DNA of 64,000 nucleotides from Microcaldota archaeon (GCA_021817565.1 JAKAUP010000003.1:124001-188000); one strand, 5' to 3'; shown: positions 25,877-34,605, counted from the stretch's first letter. The notes: generated by a model not told the origin, from the sequence alone. Program-made: numbers and translations.

Positions 25877-27028
25877 ATGGTAGATTTATCATTAAAGGTG
25901 AGTGCGGATTTGATCTCCCCCGCGAAGTTCGTTGATTACAATGATAAGGTAGTGAGCTTGATCGGCACGCTATCAAAAGAAGACGCGGTAATAGTGAGAA
26001 GAGGGAATGAGGTAACTGGAATACTCGATAAAAGATCGCTCGGAAGGGAGATGAGCGGAGTGACGATCTCGAAGAACGCTATAGCTGGAAAGATGGCAAG
26101 GAAAACACCCATATTGTCCGGTGATTCTACGCTGATGGACGCGATAAGATATATGCATGCCTCAAGGTCGAAGGCGCTTCCATATGTGGAGAACGGAAGA
26201 GTAAAGGGCATATTGAACAGATCGGCACTGCTCAAATCGATACTGTCCGCAAAGGCGCTGAAGGGATTTAGGGTGGAGAGCGCGATGACGCCGAATCCGT
26301 TGGCCATACATAATTCCAGGAACATATCTGAAGCTGCGTCGATAATGGAAAAGAATAAGGTAAACAGGCTTGTCACATTTACGGAGAACGGGATACCGAC
26401 AGTAATAACACTCCACGATATACTCTTACAAGGAAGAAAGACGAATGACAGGAAGCCGCAGAGGACGATGAGAAAGGTATCACCAAACGATGCCGCAGTA
26501 GTGGAGCTTGCGACAAAAAACCCTGTGTATATAAACCCGGAAAGCGGATTGGACGAGGCTGTGCGCGCATTTGTGATGAACAACATATCCTCGCTGATAG
26601 TGAAGAAGAAGAACGGAAGCGAAGCTTTGGGGGTAATAACGGTATACGATGTGTTCGAATCGATAATAATGGCGGAACAGAAACCAACGAATGTGCTGAT
26701 AACTGGTTTTGACGAGGAAACGGAGGATTACAGGGATGACATAGAGCAGGATACGGCTAGATTCCTCGAAAGGATCGGGAAGATAAACAAGATAAAGGTG
26801 GATTACTTATCCATAAGGTTCAAGAAGATCAGGGACAAGAAGTACGAGGTTTATGTGCGCGCCTCGGTGCCTAAGCATGGCGTGATGTATCTGCGCACAA
26901 CCGGCTTTTACCTAGAGCGCACGATCGATAACTCCCTGAATAAGCTCAAGGGCATGGTAATAAAGGCCAGGGGGAAGAGCGTAATAAAGGGAGAACAGGG
27001 AGAGCCGGCAGGGGAAGAGGAGGATTAA
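25877..27028 (+). CDS. CBS-domain protein with C-terminal alpha/beta domain (possible ribosome-associated)
   Basis: 383 residues. Four CBS motifs in two Bateman modules (about 10-190 and 200-270): AVIVRRGNEVTGILDKRSL, LPYVENGRVKGILNRSALL, RLVTFTENGIPTVITLHDIL and SLIVKKKNGSEALGVITVYDV; such pairs bind adenine nucleotides or SAM. The remaining C-terminal 110 residues (beta-alpha-beta-beta-beta-alpha by eye, ending IDNSLNKLKGMVIKARG) resemble an HPF/RaiA-like fold. An energy-sensing ribosome hibernation role is an attractive inference but not shown. TATA CAGTATATATATTTTGG at about 25836-25852, ATG 25877 nearly leaderless. Confidence 0.78.
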   Translation: MVDLSLKVSADLISPAKFVDYNDKVVSLIGTLSKEDAVIVRRGNEVTGILDKRSLGREMSGVTISKNAIAGKMARKTPILSGDSTLMDAIRYMHASRSKALPYVENGRVKGILNRSALLKSILSAKALKGFRVESAMTPNPLAIHNSRNISEAASIMEKNKVNRLVTFTENGIPTVITLHDILLQGRKTNDRKPQRTMRKVSPNDAAVVELATKNPVYINPESGLDEAVRAFVMNNISSLIVKKKNGSEALGVITVYDVFESIIMAEQKPTNVLITGFDEETEDYRDDIEQDTARFLERIGKINKIKVDYLSIRFKKIRDKKYEVYVRASVPKHGVMYLRTTGFYLERTIDNSLNKLKGMVIKARGKSVIKGEQGEPAGEEED

Positions 27029-27033
27029 TCCTC

Positions 27034-27939
27034 TTATATCGATACCTTTTCGCCAGGAATCCTCCTGAAGAGCTGTACCTCCCCTATATGGTCTCCCCTT
27101 GTCAGGAATCTGGCCAAGCGTTCTATCCCGAAACCTGCGCCGGCGGAGGGAAGGAAGCCGATTTTCGCCTCTTTGAGGTAGGCCGAGTATATGTCCATCT
27201 GAAGTTTGTCCCTGCCCATTCTTTCCGTTATGCGACTGTAATCGCTCTCGCGTTCTCCGCCGGAAAGCGCTTCGCCATAACCCAATGGGTATACGAGGTC
27301 GTAGTTGAGGTAATGCCCTGGGTTTGATGGGTCCTCTTTGTCATAAAACTCCCTCTTGTGGCAGAGAGCCCAGAAGGGCTGGTCGTGCGCCTTTGATGCG
27401 GGTATCTCCCAATCTTCGCCATACTTATCCTCAAGCTCATGCGTCTCATAGACCTTGAAAGGTGTCTTGAACCTGAATGGTTCGATCCCAAGTGCAGCAA
27501 ACCCCTCGCTCTTGCCTATTCGTCCGTTCAGATGTTTGTAGAACCTTTCCATGAGCGCCATCACGTCCTCCTTCTTCGCGTATGGTATCTCGAAATCAGC
27601 CTGAGTGAATTCGAAGAGGTGCTTCTTTGTTGATTTCCTTTCACCTTTTTCCAATCGGATGTTTGGAGAGAGTATCCACACCTTCCCTGAAAGTCTCTTT
27701 AAGGCAACCTGCTTGTGCAGTATCATAGAGTTCATCAACCTGAGTTTTTCCCCTAGGTACTCTATCTCTGCTGTTTTAATGACTGAAGAGCCAGGATCAG
27801 GCCCAAGCGGGTCTGTGCTCTTCCCAAGCATGACGGGAAGCAGTTGCACAAACCCTTCATCGTGGAAGAAATCCACTGTCGCACGTATCACATCGCTCAC
27901 AACAGTAAGCCTGCCCAATAGCTCTTTATCTTTAGTCAT
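27034..27939 (-). CDS. AsnRS-like archaeal asparagine synthetase (AS-AR type)
   Basis: 301-residue class II synthetase catalytic core lacking the N-terminal OB anticodon domain. Motif 2 is LSPNIRLEKGERKSTKKHLFEFTQADFE; motif 3 is AGAGFGIERLARFLT. The combination and size match the Pyrococcus archaeal asparagine synthetase related to AsnRS, which makes free Asn from Asp, ATP and ammonia. It is not a tRNA-charging enzyme because the tRNA-binding domain is absent. The promoter faces that of an Lrp-like regulator: TATA AATATTTATATACC (about 27972-27985) about 35 nt upstream of the ATG. Regulation by that Lrp is plausible. Confidence 0.85.
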   Translation of the reverse strand: MTKDKELLGRLTVVSDVIRATVDFFHDEGFVQLLPVMLGKSTDPLGPDPGSSVIKTAEIEYLGEKLRLMNSMILHKQVALKRLSGKVWILSPNIRLEKGERKSTKKHLFEFTQADFEIPYAKKEDVMALMERFYKHLNGRIGKSEGFAALGIEPFRFKTPFKVYETHELEDKYGEDWEIPASKAHDQPFWALCHKREFYDKEDPSNPGHYLNYDLVYPLGYGEALSGGERESDYSRITERMGRDKLQMDIYSAYLKEAKIGFLPSAGAGFGIERLARFLTRGDHIGEVQLFRRIPGEKVSI

Positions 27940-28034
27940 AAAATCACAAAATGGTATTGGCTAATGAGGTATATAAATATTTCTCCAATAAAAGTGTAAA
28001 ATATTTAGATTTTATCGAAATATTTAAATATACT

Positions 28035-28051
28035 ATTGTATAAAATACAAT
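28035..28051. promoter_or_regulatory. Perfect palindrome abutting the lrp start codon (probable autoregulatory operator)
   Basis: ATTGTAT-AAA-ATACAAT ends one base before ATG 28052. A TATA box (GAAATATTTAAATATAC) precedes it. A dyad over the transcription start is the usual arrangement for archaeal Lrp self-repression. Confidence 0.65.
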
Positions 28052-28480
28052 ATGGATAGACTGGACGAGGAGCTTATAGGGTATGTGGATGCAGGGATAA
28101 CTAGGTATTCGAGCCTTGCGAAGAAGGTCGGAGAGCCGCTGTCCACAGTCCATATAAGGATGAAGAAACTCGAAAAGAGCGGAGTAATAAAGGGTTATAA
28201 GGGGGAGGTAGATTGGAGCAAGGCTGGGTTTGGGATAACAACTTACATCTTAATAAACATAGACGTGAACCTGCTTCAAGAACTAAAAAAAAGCCAGGAA
28301 ATGCTGCTGAAGGAAATACTCAGAATCGAGTATGTAAAGGAAGGATATGTAATTACTGGCGATGCGGACATAATGGTTAAGGTAATAGCGAGGGATACCG
28401 GGCATCTGAAGGAGATACTGCTAGGTGGGATAGACAGGATAGAAGGCATAGTAAAAACAAAGGCTATGATAACTTTGTAA
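28052..28480 (+). CDS. Lrp/AsnC-family transcriptional regulator
   Basis: 142 residues: an N-terminal HTH (LDEELIGYVDAGITRYSSLAKKVGEPLSTVHIRMKKLEKSGVI, region 1-50) and a C-terminal RAM ligand domain (YVKEGYVITGDADIMVKVIARDTGHLKEILLGGI). Such proteins form octameric discs and sense amino acids. It is divergent from the AsnRS-like asparagine synthetase, and a perfect 7-3-7 palindrome touches its ATG; both suggest it controls itself and that gene, perhaps sensing Asn or Asp (inference). Confidence 0.92.
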   Translation: MDRLDEELIGYVDAGITRYSSLAKKVGEPLSTVHIRMKKLEKSGVIKGYKGEVDWSKAGFGITTYILINIDVNLLQELKKSQEMLLKEILRIEYVKEGYVITGDADIMVKVIARDTGHLKEILLGGIDRIEGIVKTKAMITL

Positions 28481-28530
28481 TCATTCCGATGCTTTTATGA
28501 AATGTTTAAATAGGCAATTGAGTAAAATGA

Positions 28531-29079
28531 ATGATGGAACATAGCGCATACGAATCTTCTACAATCCAGGATTATCTTTCAGGGCATCGAATCGGGGACG
28601 AAGCAGATGGAAGGAGGTATAGAAAGGCGCAGTCAAGTCTGGAGCTTTTGGTAACGCTCTCGTTCGGACTTATAATACTCCTTCCGATAGTTGCGCTTGC
28701 TTTCCTGCAGATATCATCTTCCTCATCAACCCTCTCCGCAACTGGTGCGCAGCAGATAGGCTCAAAGATAGCCACAGTGGCGGAGATTGTCGGATCGCAA
28801 GGACCTCCGGCAAGACAGCTTACAACAATAGAGATTCCTCCGGGCGTACAGGACATATATGTTGGCACGCTCACAAACGGTGTCGGCCACTATATCATAA
28901 TAACGATATCTACAACAGGAGGATTGGACAACATTGTATCGTACACTCCGGTAAACGTGAGCGGCGATATAAGCGGACTCTCATCCCAAGGCACATATCT
29001 GCTCAACATAAGCGCAGATGAGAACTGCCCTTCTGACGCAGCAACATCATGCGTATACATATCGCCGGCGTATGGATAG
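28531..29079 (+). CDS. Type IV pilin-like protein with class III signal peptide
   Basis: 182 residues. The N-terminal 32 residues are hydrophilic and end in RRYRKAQSSLELL, a prepilin peptidase-type class III signal (cleavage before QSSLE), then a hydrophobic helix VTLSFGLIILLPIVALAFL. The exported part is Ser/Thr/Gly-rich with one Cys pair near the end (ENCPSDAATSCVYI). This is the layout of archaeal type IV pilins and related adhesins. The leader before the cleavage site is long. Leaderless: A/T box ATGTTTAAATAGG lies about 25 nt before ATG 28531 (ATG 28534 follows). No pilus ATPase is nearby. Confidence 0.75.
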   Translation: MMEHSAYESSTIQDYLSGHRIGDEADGRRYRKAQSSLELLVTLSFGLIILLPIVALAFLQISSSSSTLSATGAQQIGSKIATVAEIVGSQGPPARQLTTIEIPPGVQDIYVGTLTNGVGHYIIITISTTGGLDNIVSYTPVNVSGDISGLSSQGTYLLNISADENCPSDAATSCVYISPAYG

Positions 29080-29189
29080 GTGAATGTTGGTGGAGATATA
29101 CCGGATGGCGAACGTGAAAGGCGGAAAGAATACTGTCATGAAATGAGGCCGCCAATAATATTTAAATATCAGCTCAGAGCAATAATTAC

Positions 29190-30179
29190 ATGCGCGCCAG
29201 AAACGAAATGATAGCTGCTGTATTCCTTGGAGCTATGAGCGCTTCCGGAGTTGTGCGTACGCCTCATGAATTGCCGAGACCTGCAATAGGCGTTGTCCGT
29301 TCTAGCGAGACTTTTTCTACAGGACATACATCTTTGCATTATGATCTGAGGCATATTTCTGGAATATCTGGATATGTGGAGTCAGTGAATGGGGGAGATG
29401 TGGGTTTTAAGGACATTACGCCGAAAATAGGGATGGGCAGCCTGCAATTCATAACCTTTATGGCTGCGGGATCGGATAAGAGGGAGGATTTCTTTGGGGT
29501 GCAAAGCGTAATTACAGTGTTGGCAGTAGTTAAAGGCGCAGACAAAGCGAAAGGCTATGTGATAATACCGGATGTGGAGATATACCAGTTCAAAAATAAC
29601 AAACAAGCGCAGATCTCGGAAAAGATAAGCGGTTGGGGGCATCTGTACAGCAGGGGGATAAAGAATGAGGAGTATATGTGTTATTCAAAACCCCTAGGGG
29701 TAAAGGCGGGGGAATTTTCGGGCAAACTTTCAATACGTGTAAAACTGAGGGATGGCGTAGCTAACCTTTTCTTCAGCCAGAGGATAGGCAGCGATACGCT
29801 CTCAATAGACGATGTAAATATAGGCTCTCCGGGCGAGTTCAGCTACGCAAAGATAATATCAGACCCGAAAGAGAGGATAAACATAGAGGGAGGTTACGTT
29901 GGCGCAGAAGACAATGCGGCCTTCATCCCTTCCGACAAGCGCTTCCATGAAAAGTTATGGATGAGCGATAATGGCAAGGCAGTAAATGTAGTGCCGGTAA
30001 GCCTGCGTGAAGACAATACCGAAGAGAAGGCGGAAGGCATGATGGCTGTAGAACGTTCCGGAAAGGTAATATTCACAGACGGGTTGGGACCGCAACCAAC
30101 TGCAGTAGCAATTGCGTCGTTGAGGAAGGATATGAAGGTGTACAACAGGACCACCGGTAAGAAATCCAAAAATTTCTGA
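29190..30179 (+). CDS. Uncharacterised protein with possible signal peptide
   Basis: 329 residues, family not recognised. The first 20 residues (MRARNEMIAAVFLGAMSAS) could be a weak signal sequence. The rest looks like a mixed beta protein with no transmembrane helices, Cys-poor, ending in a basic tail. Nothing suggests an enzyme motif. The transcript looks leaderless: ATATTTAAATATC at about 29158-29170, start at 29190. It stands alone between the pilin gene and HMG-CoA synthase. Confidence 0.6.
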   Translation: MRARNEMIAAVFLGAMSASGVVRTPHELPRPAIGVVRSSETFSTGHTSLHYDLRHISGISGYVESVNGGDVGFKDITPKIGMGSLQFITFMAAGSDKREDFFGVQSVITVLAVVKGADKAKGYVIIPDVEIYQFKNNKQAQISEKISGWGHLYSRGIKNEEYMCYSKPLGVKAGEFSGKLSIRVKLRDGVANLFFSQRIGSDTLSIDDVNIGSPGEFSYAKIISDPKERINIEGGYVGAEDNAAFIPSDKRFHEKLWMSDNGKAVNVVPVSLREDNTEEKAEGMMAVERSGKVIFTDGLGPQPTAVAIASLRKDMKVYNRTTGKKSKNF

Positions 30180-30263
30180 TATTTAAAGTAAATGGGCATT
30201 TCGTCTTTCAACGAATAACAAAACGTCGCTTTTAAATGATCGCTACTATGGTGTAGCGATTTT

Positions 30264-31814
30264 ATGGAAATAGAAAAAAAAGCTGCGGAGAGAGTAGGCA
30301 TTTCTTATTTGGGGGTAGAAGCACCGTACACAACATTCTCGGCTGAGGAGCTGGGAAAGGCGATAGAACAGGATCCGGATAAGATAAAGAAGGGCTTGGG
30401 TATTAGAAGTATGAAATGGCCCGCATATTCCCAGAACAACAGCACGATGGCTGCGCAGGCACTATACGCTTTCATACAGAAACTGGAGAAGGATCCAGAA
30501 CTCAAGAAGAAGTTTTTTGAAGAACCGCCGAGGCGCATATTCTATGCCACTGAGAGCAATTCCGATCAGAGCAGACCTGACGCGATGAGCGCCATACGTA
30601 TGGTATGCAATGAACTAATGAGTGAGAGCAGTGATAATAGAAGGTATGTGAATGTGCTTAGGGGTTGCGATGTAATGCAGGTAACATTCGCATGCGCTGG
30701 CGCAGGCCTCTCCCTTGGAAATGCGTTCGACCACGTAAAGGCTAACGATAAGAGCTCTGCGATAATAATATCGGCGGACACCTCAGTATACGACAATGCG
30801 AGGGCGCCAAACGCAGAGGCGACGCAAGGGTCCGCGGCCACGATAATGTGGGTAACGAGGAATCCGAAACTTGTGGCGCTGAATGGGGATACGATCAGCG
30901 GAACTGCAAACCTGCCAGTATCCGATTTTACCAAGTTCGGGGACCATAGGCCGCTTGTACACGGCAAGTTCTCTGAGATTATGTACATATACCTTGCTGC
31001 GCAGGCTTTTGAAAGCGTGGAGGATCACTACGCTGAGAGAACGGGACACACGATACTTGATGATACGCAGTTCATGGTAACACATGTACCGTTTCCGAAG
31101 CAGGCGCTTTATTACAACTCGGCGCTTTTCGCTCATTACATAAAGCTGAATGGGAATAAGGCCTTGAAAGATGCGGTAGCGCCTCAATCGGATCCTGCTA
31201 ACAACCTCATGAACAGCGTTAGATTCACGAACATAGTATCTGAGATAATAGAAAAAAATAGGGGTTTGCCGGAGGTTGAATTTGAGCATGCAGTAAGATC
31301 AAATGAGCTTCTTCAGGAATACATGAATTGGCTGAGGTCGCTTAGGGCAAAGCCAGAAACCGAACTTTTTGCGAAGAGCCTGCACATAGCCGAGTCATTG
31401 ATGATACCATCCGTAACAGGCAACTCTTATTCAAGCGCGGCGGTGGTTGGACTTGCAAGCACGCTATCTAATGCGGACTTGGAAACATTGCATAGGGGTC
31501 TTGTTGTATTCTACGGCAGCGGCGCCATATCAAAGGTTATACCACTGGACATTGTGGCAAGGGAATTGGAGAAGAACAGGTACATGAACATAAACGTAGG
31601 CGTTGGCGACGAGGTGGTGTATCTTACAGCGGAACACTATAAGGAGATGCATGAGATGTTATTGATGGGAGAGGCAAAGAGGGTCATGTCAGACGTAGAC
31701 CTTTATGAGAAGGATTGCAAACTGCTCGGTGGAAGCGATAAGGTGCCGCCAGGCTTCCATGTGAACAGGTACAACCGTGATGGAACTTCTGATGCCTTCT
31801 ACCTGAGAAGGTAA
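30264..31814 (+). CDS. Hydroxymethylglutaryl-CoA synthase
   Basis: Condenses acetyl-CoA with acetoacetyl-CoA in the mevalonate pathway feeding archaeal isoprenoid lipids. Thiolase-fold enzyme with RSMKWP near the start, YATESNSDQSRPDAMSA, VTFACAGAGLSLGNA holding the catalytic Cys, VTHVPFPKQALYY holding the catalytic His, and NSYSSAAVVGL. At 516 residues it is much longer than the usual archaeal form (about 350) and nearer the size of eukaryotic/bacterial (MvaS) relatives, so transfer or a divergent lineage is possible. No thiolase or HMG-CoA reductase gene is adjacent. Confidence 0.9.
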   Translation: MEIEKKAAERVGISYLGVEAPYTTFSAEELGKAIEQDPDKIKKGLGIRSMKWPAYSQNNSTMAAQALYAFIQKLEKDPELKKKFFEEPPRRIFYATESNSDQSRPDAMSAIRMVCNELMSESSDNRRYVNVLRGCDVMQVTFACAGAGLSLGNAFDHVKANDKSSAIIISADTSVYDNARAPNAEATQGSAATIMWVTRNPKLVALNGDTISGTANLPVSDFTKFGDHRPLVHGKFSEIMYIYLAAQAFESVEDHYAERTGHTILDDTQFMVTHVPFPKQALYYNSALFAHYIKLNGNKALKDAVAPQSDPANNLMNSVRFTNIVSEIIEKNRGLPEVEFEHAVRSNELLQEYMNWLRSLRAKPETELFAKSLHIAESLMIPSVTGNSYSSAAVVGLASTLSNADLETLHRGLVVFYGSGAISKVIPLDIVARELEKNRYMNINVGVGDEVVYLTAEHYKEMHEMLLMGEAKRVMSDVDLYEKDCKLLGGSDKVPPGFHVNRYNRDGTSDAFYLRR

Positions 31815-31831
31815 AGGGGGGGGGATGAGGT

Positions 31832-32299
31832 TCATTCCTCTATCTCTTTCCCCTTCTTGGATTTCTTTGATTTTATCTTCACCATAGATTTTAGATCAGG
31901 GTAGAGTTTGATCAGATAGCTCTCTGTTATGTATGAGGGCATCTTCAGGTCGGAGAGCACGGAGGATGCGAGATACCTGAGCGCTTCCTTCTCTGCGGCT
32001 GGACTGCCGCTTCCTACAGCTCCCTTCACGCTCCCTTTCAGGATTGCCGCATCGAGCGCGCCGATTCCCTTGCCTTTGATGTTGGCTGATATGCTTTGCG
32101 CAATCTTGTCAAGCGCCTCTGTGTCTATATCGAGATTTGACTTTACCCCGGCATCGGTTATTCTCCTTATACCAGATAGCACAACCGCAATTTCCTCAGT
32201 CTTTGTCTGGGGCGTTATCCTAAGGCGTTTTATTGCGACTATCCCGTCAAGATTGGAGATGAAGTCTATGAACTGGTCTGGGGTATCAGTGACGGTCAT
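31832..32299 (-). CDS. Conserved helical protein, paralogue of the next upstream gene
   Basis: 155 residues, unrecognised. The segment RITPQTKTEEIAVVLSGIRR resembles RVTPSTKKDEIVKSLSEMRD in the adjacent 120-residue protein, and both continue with an Ile/Thr-rich turn and helices, so the two are diverged duplicates. The C-terminus is a Lys/Ser-rich basic tail, suggesting nucleic-acid or ribosome contact. Last gene of an L40e-led operon, 4 nt after its paralogue. Confidence 0.65.
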   Translation of the reverse strand: MTVTDTPDQFIDFISNLDGIVAIKRLRITPQTKTEEIAVVLSGIRRITDAGVKSNLDIDTEALDKIAQSISANIKGKGIGALDAAILKGSVKGAVGSGSPAAEKEALRYLASSVLSDLKMPSYITESYLIKLYPDLKSMVKIKSKKSKKGKEIEE

Positions 32300-32303
32300 G
32301 ATA

Positions 32304-32666
32304 TCAGCCTATAAGTTCAAGGAAGCGGCCAGAAATGTAGCACTTCGAGATCTTCTTAAGTTCCGCGTTTCCTGAGCACGCCTTGTCTATCGCGTCTATG
32401 ACTGTTTTGTCTTTAAGCGCTTCTTCGAGTAAGGAAAATACTTTCCCATCCTTGGCCTTCTGAAGGTATTTGGATATGGCCTTGTCTATGGTGGTAGTGG
32501 ATATGCCAAGCACGCCGTATATACATGTATTGACGGAATCGCGCATCTCTGACAGCGATTTTACAATCTCGTCCTTTTTTGTGGATGGCGTTACCCTGAG
32601 TTCATAAGACTGAGATGATTCTTTATACTTGAATCCGAAGTTGGCGTATTTCTGCGGCTCGGCCAA
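32304..32666 (-). CDS. Conserved helical protein, paralogue of the downstream gene
   Basis: 120 residues, unrecognised; mostly helical after an N-terminal beta part (FGFKYKESSQSYELRVTPS). It shares the VTPSTKKDEI element with its neighbour. Two to three Cys occur near the C-terminus (DKACSGNAELKKISKCYI). It starts 4 nt after the winged-helix gene, so it belongs to the L40e operon. Confidence 0.65.
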   Translation of the reverse strand: MAEPQKYANFGFKYKESSQSYELRVTPSTKKDEIVKSLSEMRDSVNTCIYGVLGISTTTIDKAISKYLQKAKDGKVFSLLEEALKDKTVIDAIDKACSGNAELKKISKCYISGRFLELIG

Positions 32667-32670
32667 AGAA

Positions 32671-32883
32671 TCACTTTCCTGGTATGTAATACAATGATTT
32701 CCCGTCCTTGGAAAGTTTGCTTACCTTTCCGGACTTTGAGAGGTGGTCAAGTGCGTTTGAAACCACTCCGCGTGGCCTGCTGCACTTTGCGGATATCTCA
32801 GTAAGGGCCTTTGCGCTCTGCTCATTCTTAGCATTGAGCGCCTTGATTGCTTCGGTTATCGCCTTCTCCTCGTTCTGCATCAT
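32671..32883 (-). CDS. Small winged-helix protein
   Basis: 70 residues forming one winged helix: KALTEISAKCSRPRGVVSNALDHLSKSGKVSKLSKDGKSLYYIPGK covers helices 2-3 and the wing. Similar tiny wHTH proteins accompany ribosomal genes in archaea. The frame extends upstream to 32988 but that part is the L40e gene read in another frame; ATG 32883 lies 8 nt after the L40e stop (ATG 32880 and GTG 32889 are alternatives). Confidence 0.68.
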   Translation of the reverse strand: MMQNEEKAITEAIKALNAKNEQSAKALTEISAKCSRPRGVVSNALDHLSKSGKVSKLSKDGKSLYYIPGK

Positions 32884-32891
32884 TATCACGA

Positions 32892-33044
32892 CTACTTCTT
32901 CACGCGCTTCGACTTGCGTTTGGGTCTCAGTACATGGTATCCGCACTTCCTGCACTTTATGCTTCCCGCCTTGTTCCTGGCTTTGCACCTGAGGCAGATG
33001 CGAACCTTTGAAAGCTCGGATTCAACAATAGCAAACTTTGCCAT
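32892..33044 (-). CDS. rpl40e: Large-subunit ribosomal protein L40e
   Basis: Fifty-residue protein, easily missed for its size. It starts MAKFAIVESELSKVR and has the zinc ribbon ICLRCKARNKAGSIKCRKCG, then YHVLRPKRKSKRVKK. The CxxC-X10-CxxC spacing and the LRPK ending are typical of archaeal L40e, the form without the ubiquitin fusion. It binds 23S rRNA near the stalk base. It heads a four-gene operon with a small winged helix and two paralogous unknowns. Confidence 0.92.
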   Translation of the reverse strand: MAKFAIVESELSKVRICLRCKARNKAGSIKCRKCGYHVLRPKRKSKRVKK

Positions 33045-33178
33045 AAGACTTCACTTAAGATTAAAGACAGAGAATATAGATACAGTAAGATATAAAAGTA
33101 TTTATGCGGACAGCGAATCGGGCAGGAGAGGAAAAGGGATATGCGGGTTATTTATTGTTTGAGGCTGATTATGCTATC

Positions 33179-33442
33179 ATGAGACACATCAGACATGATA
33201 GGAACCATCCGTATGAGGTAAAGCTAGGAGATCTTCCTGGCATAAAGAACATAACAAACGACCCGAAAGTGCTGAATTATGCGACTTACATATGCGCATG
33301 CGGACTTTCGAAGCACAAGCCTTTCTGCGACGGGAGCCATGCAAAGACAAAAAACGAGGAGCCAGGAAAGTTGTACTTGTACGATAAAGATGGGAACAGG
33401 TTCGAAGGAGAGGATAAGGACATCCCGAACGAGTACGAATAG
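33179..33442 (+). CDS. CDGSH-type iron-sulfur protein
   Basis: 87 residues with one CDGSH motif: ICACGLSKHKPFCDGSHAK, in which Cys-X-Cys, Cys and His bind a 2Fe-2S cluster as in mitoNEET-type proteins. The role is electron transfer or cluster handling in the cytoplasm. The frame is open to 33104; I take ATG 33179 because GGGTTATTTATTG (about 33145-33157) could be its TATA box. There is no membrane anchor. Confidence 0.88.
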   Translation: MRHIRHDRNHPYEVKLGDLPGIKNITNDPKVLNYATYICACGLSKHKPFCDGSHAKTKNEEPGKLYLYDKDGNRFEGEDKDIPNEYE

Positions 33443-33477
33443 GTAGGTTTTTATAAGGGTTTAAAGAATACGAATTG

Positions 33478-34602
33478 ATGCAGAACGATCAGGTCGTAAA
33501 CCCTTATGAGGTAAAGGGGAATATAGATTACGCGGAGGTAGCGAAGCGTTTTGGGGTAACGATAATAGACGAGCAGCTGAAGGAGAGGATAAGGAGGAAT
33601 GCGGGAGGAGAACTCCACTTTATGATAAGAAGGGGAATATTCTATTCCCAAAGGGACATGGGCTGGCTGCTGGACGAGTACGAGAAGAAGAACAGGTTCT
33701 ACATATACACAGGCATAGCCCCTTCCGGAGCTATGACAATAGGGCATCTTATCCCATTCGAGCTCACAAGATGGCTTCAGGAGAAGTTTGACGCAGACGT
33801 TTACATACAGATACCTGATGAGGAGAAGTTTCTTGACAAGAAGAAGAACCTTACCTTGGAAAAGACGCACGAACTATCATATGACGATGCGGCAAACATA
33901 ATAGCGATGGGGTTCAAGAAGGGAAAGACAAGGATATTCCTGGACACGGAGTACTCAAAGACGCTTTACAGGAACGCGGTAAGGGTAGCAAGAGGGATAA
34001 CCTTTTCCATGATAAAGGATGCGTTTGGGTTCACTACGGAGGATAATGTAGGACGTATATTCTATACAAGCATGCAGGCAGTGCCGGCTTTCCTGAAATC
34101 GGTGGAGGAGGGAAGGAATGTGCCTTGCCTCATACCTCTTGCGATAGACCAGGACGTGCATTTTAGGATAGCGAGGGATTCGATAGCGAAGCTGGGTTAT
34201 TACAAACCGGCAAGCATCCAGTCAAAGTTCCTCCCAGGGCTGAGCGGGAAGGCGAAGATGTCAGCGAGCGATCCGGCAGACACGATATACCTGAACGATG
34301 ATGAGAGTACGGTCAGAAAGAAGATATTCAAGGCGTTCACTGGGCAGCAGGCAACAGCGGAACTGCAGAAGAAGCATGGGGGAAATCCGGATGTGTGCGT
34401 AATATGCCAGTATTATCGTTATTTCTTTGAACAGGATGATAAGAAGCTAGAGAAAATATTCGAGGCTGAGAGATCAGGAAGCATGCTGGCGGGAGAACAT
34501 AAGGAGGCGCTCGCAGACACGATAGTAGAATATCTGAAGAAACAGAAGGAAAAGAAGGAAAAGGCACTCAAGGAGATGGACAAGTTCATTGTTAGGGATT
34601 AG
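33478..34602 (+). CDS. trpS: Tryptophanyl-tRNA synthetase, archaeal/eukaryotic type
   Basis: Class Ic enzyme charging tRNA-Trp. It starts with the archaeal N-terminal block VNPYEVKGNIDYAEVAKRFG, then IYTGIAPSGAMTIGHLIPFE (HIGH-like GHL), AIDQDVHFRIARD, and KMSASDPADTIY (KMSKS-like KMSAS). About 374 residues, normal for archaea. Two start ATG/TTG codons are adjacent; ATG 33478 lies about 25 nt below TTTTTATAAGG (33448-33458). The flippase gene follows after 3 nt, so the two form an operon. Confidence 0.95.
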   Translation: MQNDQVVNPYEVKGNIDYAEVAKRFGVTIIDEQLKERIRRNAGGELHFMIRRGIFYSQRDMGWLLDEYEKKNRFYIYTGIAPSGAMTIGHLIPFELTRWLQEKFDADVYIQIPDEEKFLDKKKNLTLEKTHELSYDDAANIIAMGFKKGKTRIFLDTEYSKTLYRNAVRVARGITFSMIKDAFGFTTEDNVGRIFYTSMQAVPAFLKSVEEGRNVPCLIPLAIDQDVHFRIARDSIAKLGYYKPASIQSKFLPGLSGKAKMSASDPADTIYLNDDESTVRKKIFKAFTGQQATAELQKKHGGNPDVCVICQYYRYFFEQDDKKLEKIFEAERSGSMLAGEHKEALADTIVEYLKKQKEKKEKALKEMDKFIVRD

Positions 34603-34605
34603 TGA

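Noticed and set aside
27034-27939. Asparaginyl-tRNA synthetase
   Set aside because: The N-terminal anticodon-binding OB domain is absent, matching the AsnRS-related asparagine synthetase instead.
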